From positions 3,043 to 17,820 of the forward strand of contig WVWW01000178.1 in the NCBI GenBank assembly GCA_011773795.1: a DNA stretch of 14,778 bases, written 5' to 3'. How positions within the stretch are numbered: the stretch's first letter is position 1; each line of letters opens with the position of its first letter. The position numbers and the translations under genes were made by a program. The notes under the pieces were generated by a model. That model was not told the DNA's origin. It did no database searches and worked only from the letters and a program-made list of their open reading frames with translations. Positions 13,572 through 14,778 of this stretch are shown here, in pieces. This DNA comes from Acidobacteriota bacterium (GTDB lineage: Bacteria > Acidobacteriota > Polarisedimenticolia > Polarisedimenticolales > Polarisedimenticolaceae).

Positions 13572-14778
13572 CGGTCGCCGCTCCCACGAGAATCGATCGG
13601 CTCGTCGACATGCTGGAACTGCTGTCGATCCAGATCGACACCATGCTCCGGGAGATCGCCGGCAGCAGCCTGCTCGAGGCGCGTCGGCAAATCACGCGCG
13701 ACTTGCACTTCGAGCCGCGGGCCGAAGAATTGCAGACCATCGTCGGGATGGCCGCCGACGAGGCGACCGAGGGACCGCGCCACGAGCTGCCGCGCAAATT
13801 CCTTCGCCTGCGTCTGCTCGCCGATCGCCAACTCAAGCACGTCATCGACACGCGGACGCTCAACGTCGACACGATGCGCGCCTCCGGCGAGATCCTGGGG
13901 GATATCGTCGGGGCGGCCCTGAGACTCGAGGCCGAGCTCGACCGGGCGGTCACGATGGATGAGTCGCTGAACCAGAACGACCGCGACTACCTGCTCAAGA
14001 TCGGCGACGTGTTGTCTTGCCAGCAGGACGAGCTCGTGGCCGGCTCGGTTCTCGCGCTGCGTCTTGCCGAACTGGCCGAGTCGTTGACCCAGGGTAATCT
14101 CGAGGACATGGAACCCTCGCTCACCGCCGCGGAGCGCGAGCACCTGGAGGCCTTCGCCGCCGAGAACATCACCCAGGAATCGTGCCGGGCGACGATCGAC
14201 GCGATCGCCATCCGCTCCTCGCTCGAGAGGTTGTTCACCGCCTGGCGCGAGCTCGGCAAACCCTCCGAGGACAGCGAAGCGCTCCGCAAGCAGCGTGACC
14301 GCGTGCTCGGCAGAATCAGGCAAAACATGACCGCCCTCGAGTCGGTGTCCACGCGTTTGCAGACGCAGCGCGATGCCGCACTCGTCGCCGAAATCGAATC
14401 GCTCGCCGCCGAGCTGCAGGAAGCCGGCCGTTCCCTGTTCTCGATCAAGCTCCAGTTGGCCCCGGTTCTTCGCGATCCCTACATCGACGTGGATTTCAAC
14501 GAGCGGCAGGACCGGCCGCAGGATCTGCGCGAGCGGCTTGCGGCTTCGGCCGCCGATGAGGCCGAGGCCGTGGCCGGTCCGCGAGAGGCGAGCAAGGAAG
14601 AGCTCTACGTGGGCGCGCTCAAGGAAATGCAGGGCAAGAAGCAGGCCCAGATCGAGGAGCTCCGTAAGAGCCAGAAGCAAACCGACCTCGAAAAACAGCG
14701 CCGGCGCATGAAATGGATGGTCGCCGCTTCGATCGTGCTGGCGATCGCCTCGGCGATCGTCAACTTCGTGATCCTGCC
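13565..14778 (+). CDS. Long helical, membrane-anchored protein of unknown function (3' end outside window)
   Basis: The ATG at 13565 overlaps the pseudopilin stop as ATGGTAA, and the frame stays open to the window edge (404 codons plus 2 nt). The sequence is almost wholly helical, Leu/Ala/Glu/Arg-rich, with coiled-coil-like heptads at about 235-300 (LRKQRDRVLGRIRQN, then VAEIESLAAELQEAG) and 340-380 (KEELYVGALKEMQ, then QIEELRKSQKQ). A basic stretch (RRRMK) precedes a membrane helix at about 384-404, so the long N-terminal part should be cytoplasmic. What follows the helix is cut off. It is not recognised as a named family. Its architecture resembles the protein encoded at 4706-5767. Co-translation with a pseudopilin suggests an accessory role at the pilus or secretion machine, but that is inference. 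A long open frame on the opposite strand is a codon-bias shadow. Confidence 0.8.
   Translation, partial: MVTVAAPTRIDRLVDMLELLSIQIDTMLREIAGSSLLEARRQITRDLHFEPRAEELQTIVGMAADEATEGPRHELPRKFLRLRLLADRQLKHVIDTRTLNVDTMRASGEILGDIVGAALRLEAELDRAVTMDESLNQNDRDYLLKIGDVLSCQQDELVAGSVLALRLAELAESLTQGNLEDMEPSLTAAEREHLEAFAAENITQESCRATIDAIAIRSSLERLFTAWRELGKPSEDSEALRKQRDRVLGRIRQNMTALESVSTRLQTQRDAALVAEIESLAAELQEAGRSLFSIKLQLAPVLRDPYIDVDFNERQDRPQDLRERLAASAADEAEAVAGPREASKEELYVGALKEMQGKKQAQIEELRKSQKQTDLEKQRRRMKWMVAASIVLAIASAIVNFVIL

Noticed and set aside
13505..14680. Long open reading frame (391 codons) on the minus strand opposite the helical membrane protein
   Set aside because: It is a codon-bias shadow. The plus-strand frame has a prepilin-coupled start, coiled coils and a proper membrane helix, whereas the antisense peptide has no recognisable domain.
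1..14778. CRISPR arrays, tRNA/rRNA genes, insertion sequences or integrases
   Set aside because: No regularly spaced repeats, tRNA-like CCA ends, transposase or integrase motifs, or terminal inverted repeats were seen on either strand. Frequent CGATC/GATCG words come from Ile and Asp codon use.

Overview
This is a GC-rich, densely packed bacterial window with about a dozen protein genes, no tRNA or rRNA, no CRISPR array and no recognisable mobile element. An outer-membrane barrel end at the left edge, a pseudopilin, an isolated Ser/Thr kinase and PP2C pair, and a strong GC bias with many overlapping starts and stops suggest a Gram-negative, deltaproteobacterial-type lineage (Myxococcota, Desulfobacterota or a related uncultured phylum). 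The sequence alone does not fix the taxon.

Layout. 1-174 (+) is the 3' end of a probable outer-membrane beta-barrel gene. 206-3234 (-) is a two-gene operon in which a RimJ/RimL-like GNAT acetyltransferase is translationally coupled, through a 4-bp GTGA overlap, to a polytopic membrane protein fused to a spermidine-synthase-like domain. 3333-3989 (+) is an uncharacterised beta-rich protein. After an AT-rich promoter region, 4158-5767 (+) holds an operon of a small protein built from two copies of a DUF6812-like domain and a single-pass membrane protein with a helical cytoplasmic region. 5785-7260 (-) is a GT-C-type integral membrane glycosyltransferase with a good predicted promoter.

7361-10093 (+) is a run of three genes: an ABC-2 ATPase, its permease, and a D-Ala-D-Ala-ligase-like ATP-grasp enzyme. 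10154-11332 (-) is a well-preserved glutaryl-CoA dehydrogenase. 11386-12117 (-) and 12149-12961 (+) are divergent genes for a minimal protein kinase and a PP2C phosphatase, separated by only 31 bp. 13083-14778 (+) is a pseudopilin gene overlapping a second long helical, single-TM protein that runs off the window.

How the genes may work together. The clearest functional units are the GNAT/aminopropyltransferase-like pair, the ABC exporter with the downstream ligase, and the kinase/phosphatase switch. The most interesting pattern is that two separate loci each pair a small protein gene with a gene for a long helical, membrane-anchored protein, overlapping by exactly 7 bp in both cases (4706-4712 and 13565-13571). 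No complete, known defence or secretion system is present; the kinase/PP2C pair and the two helical membrane proteins are the best candidates for something undescribed.
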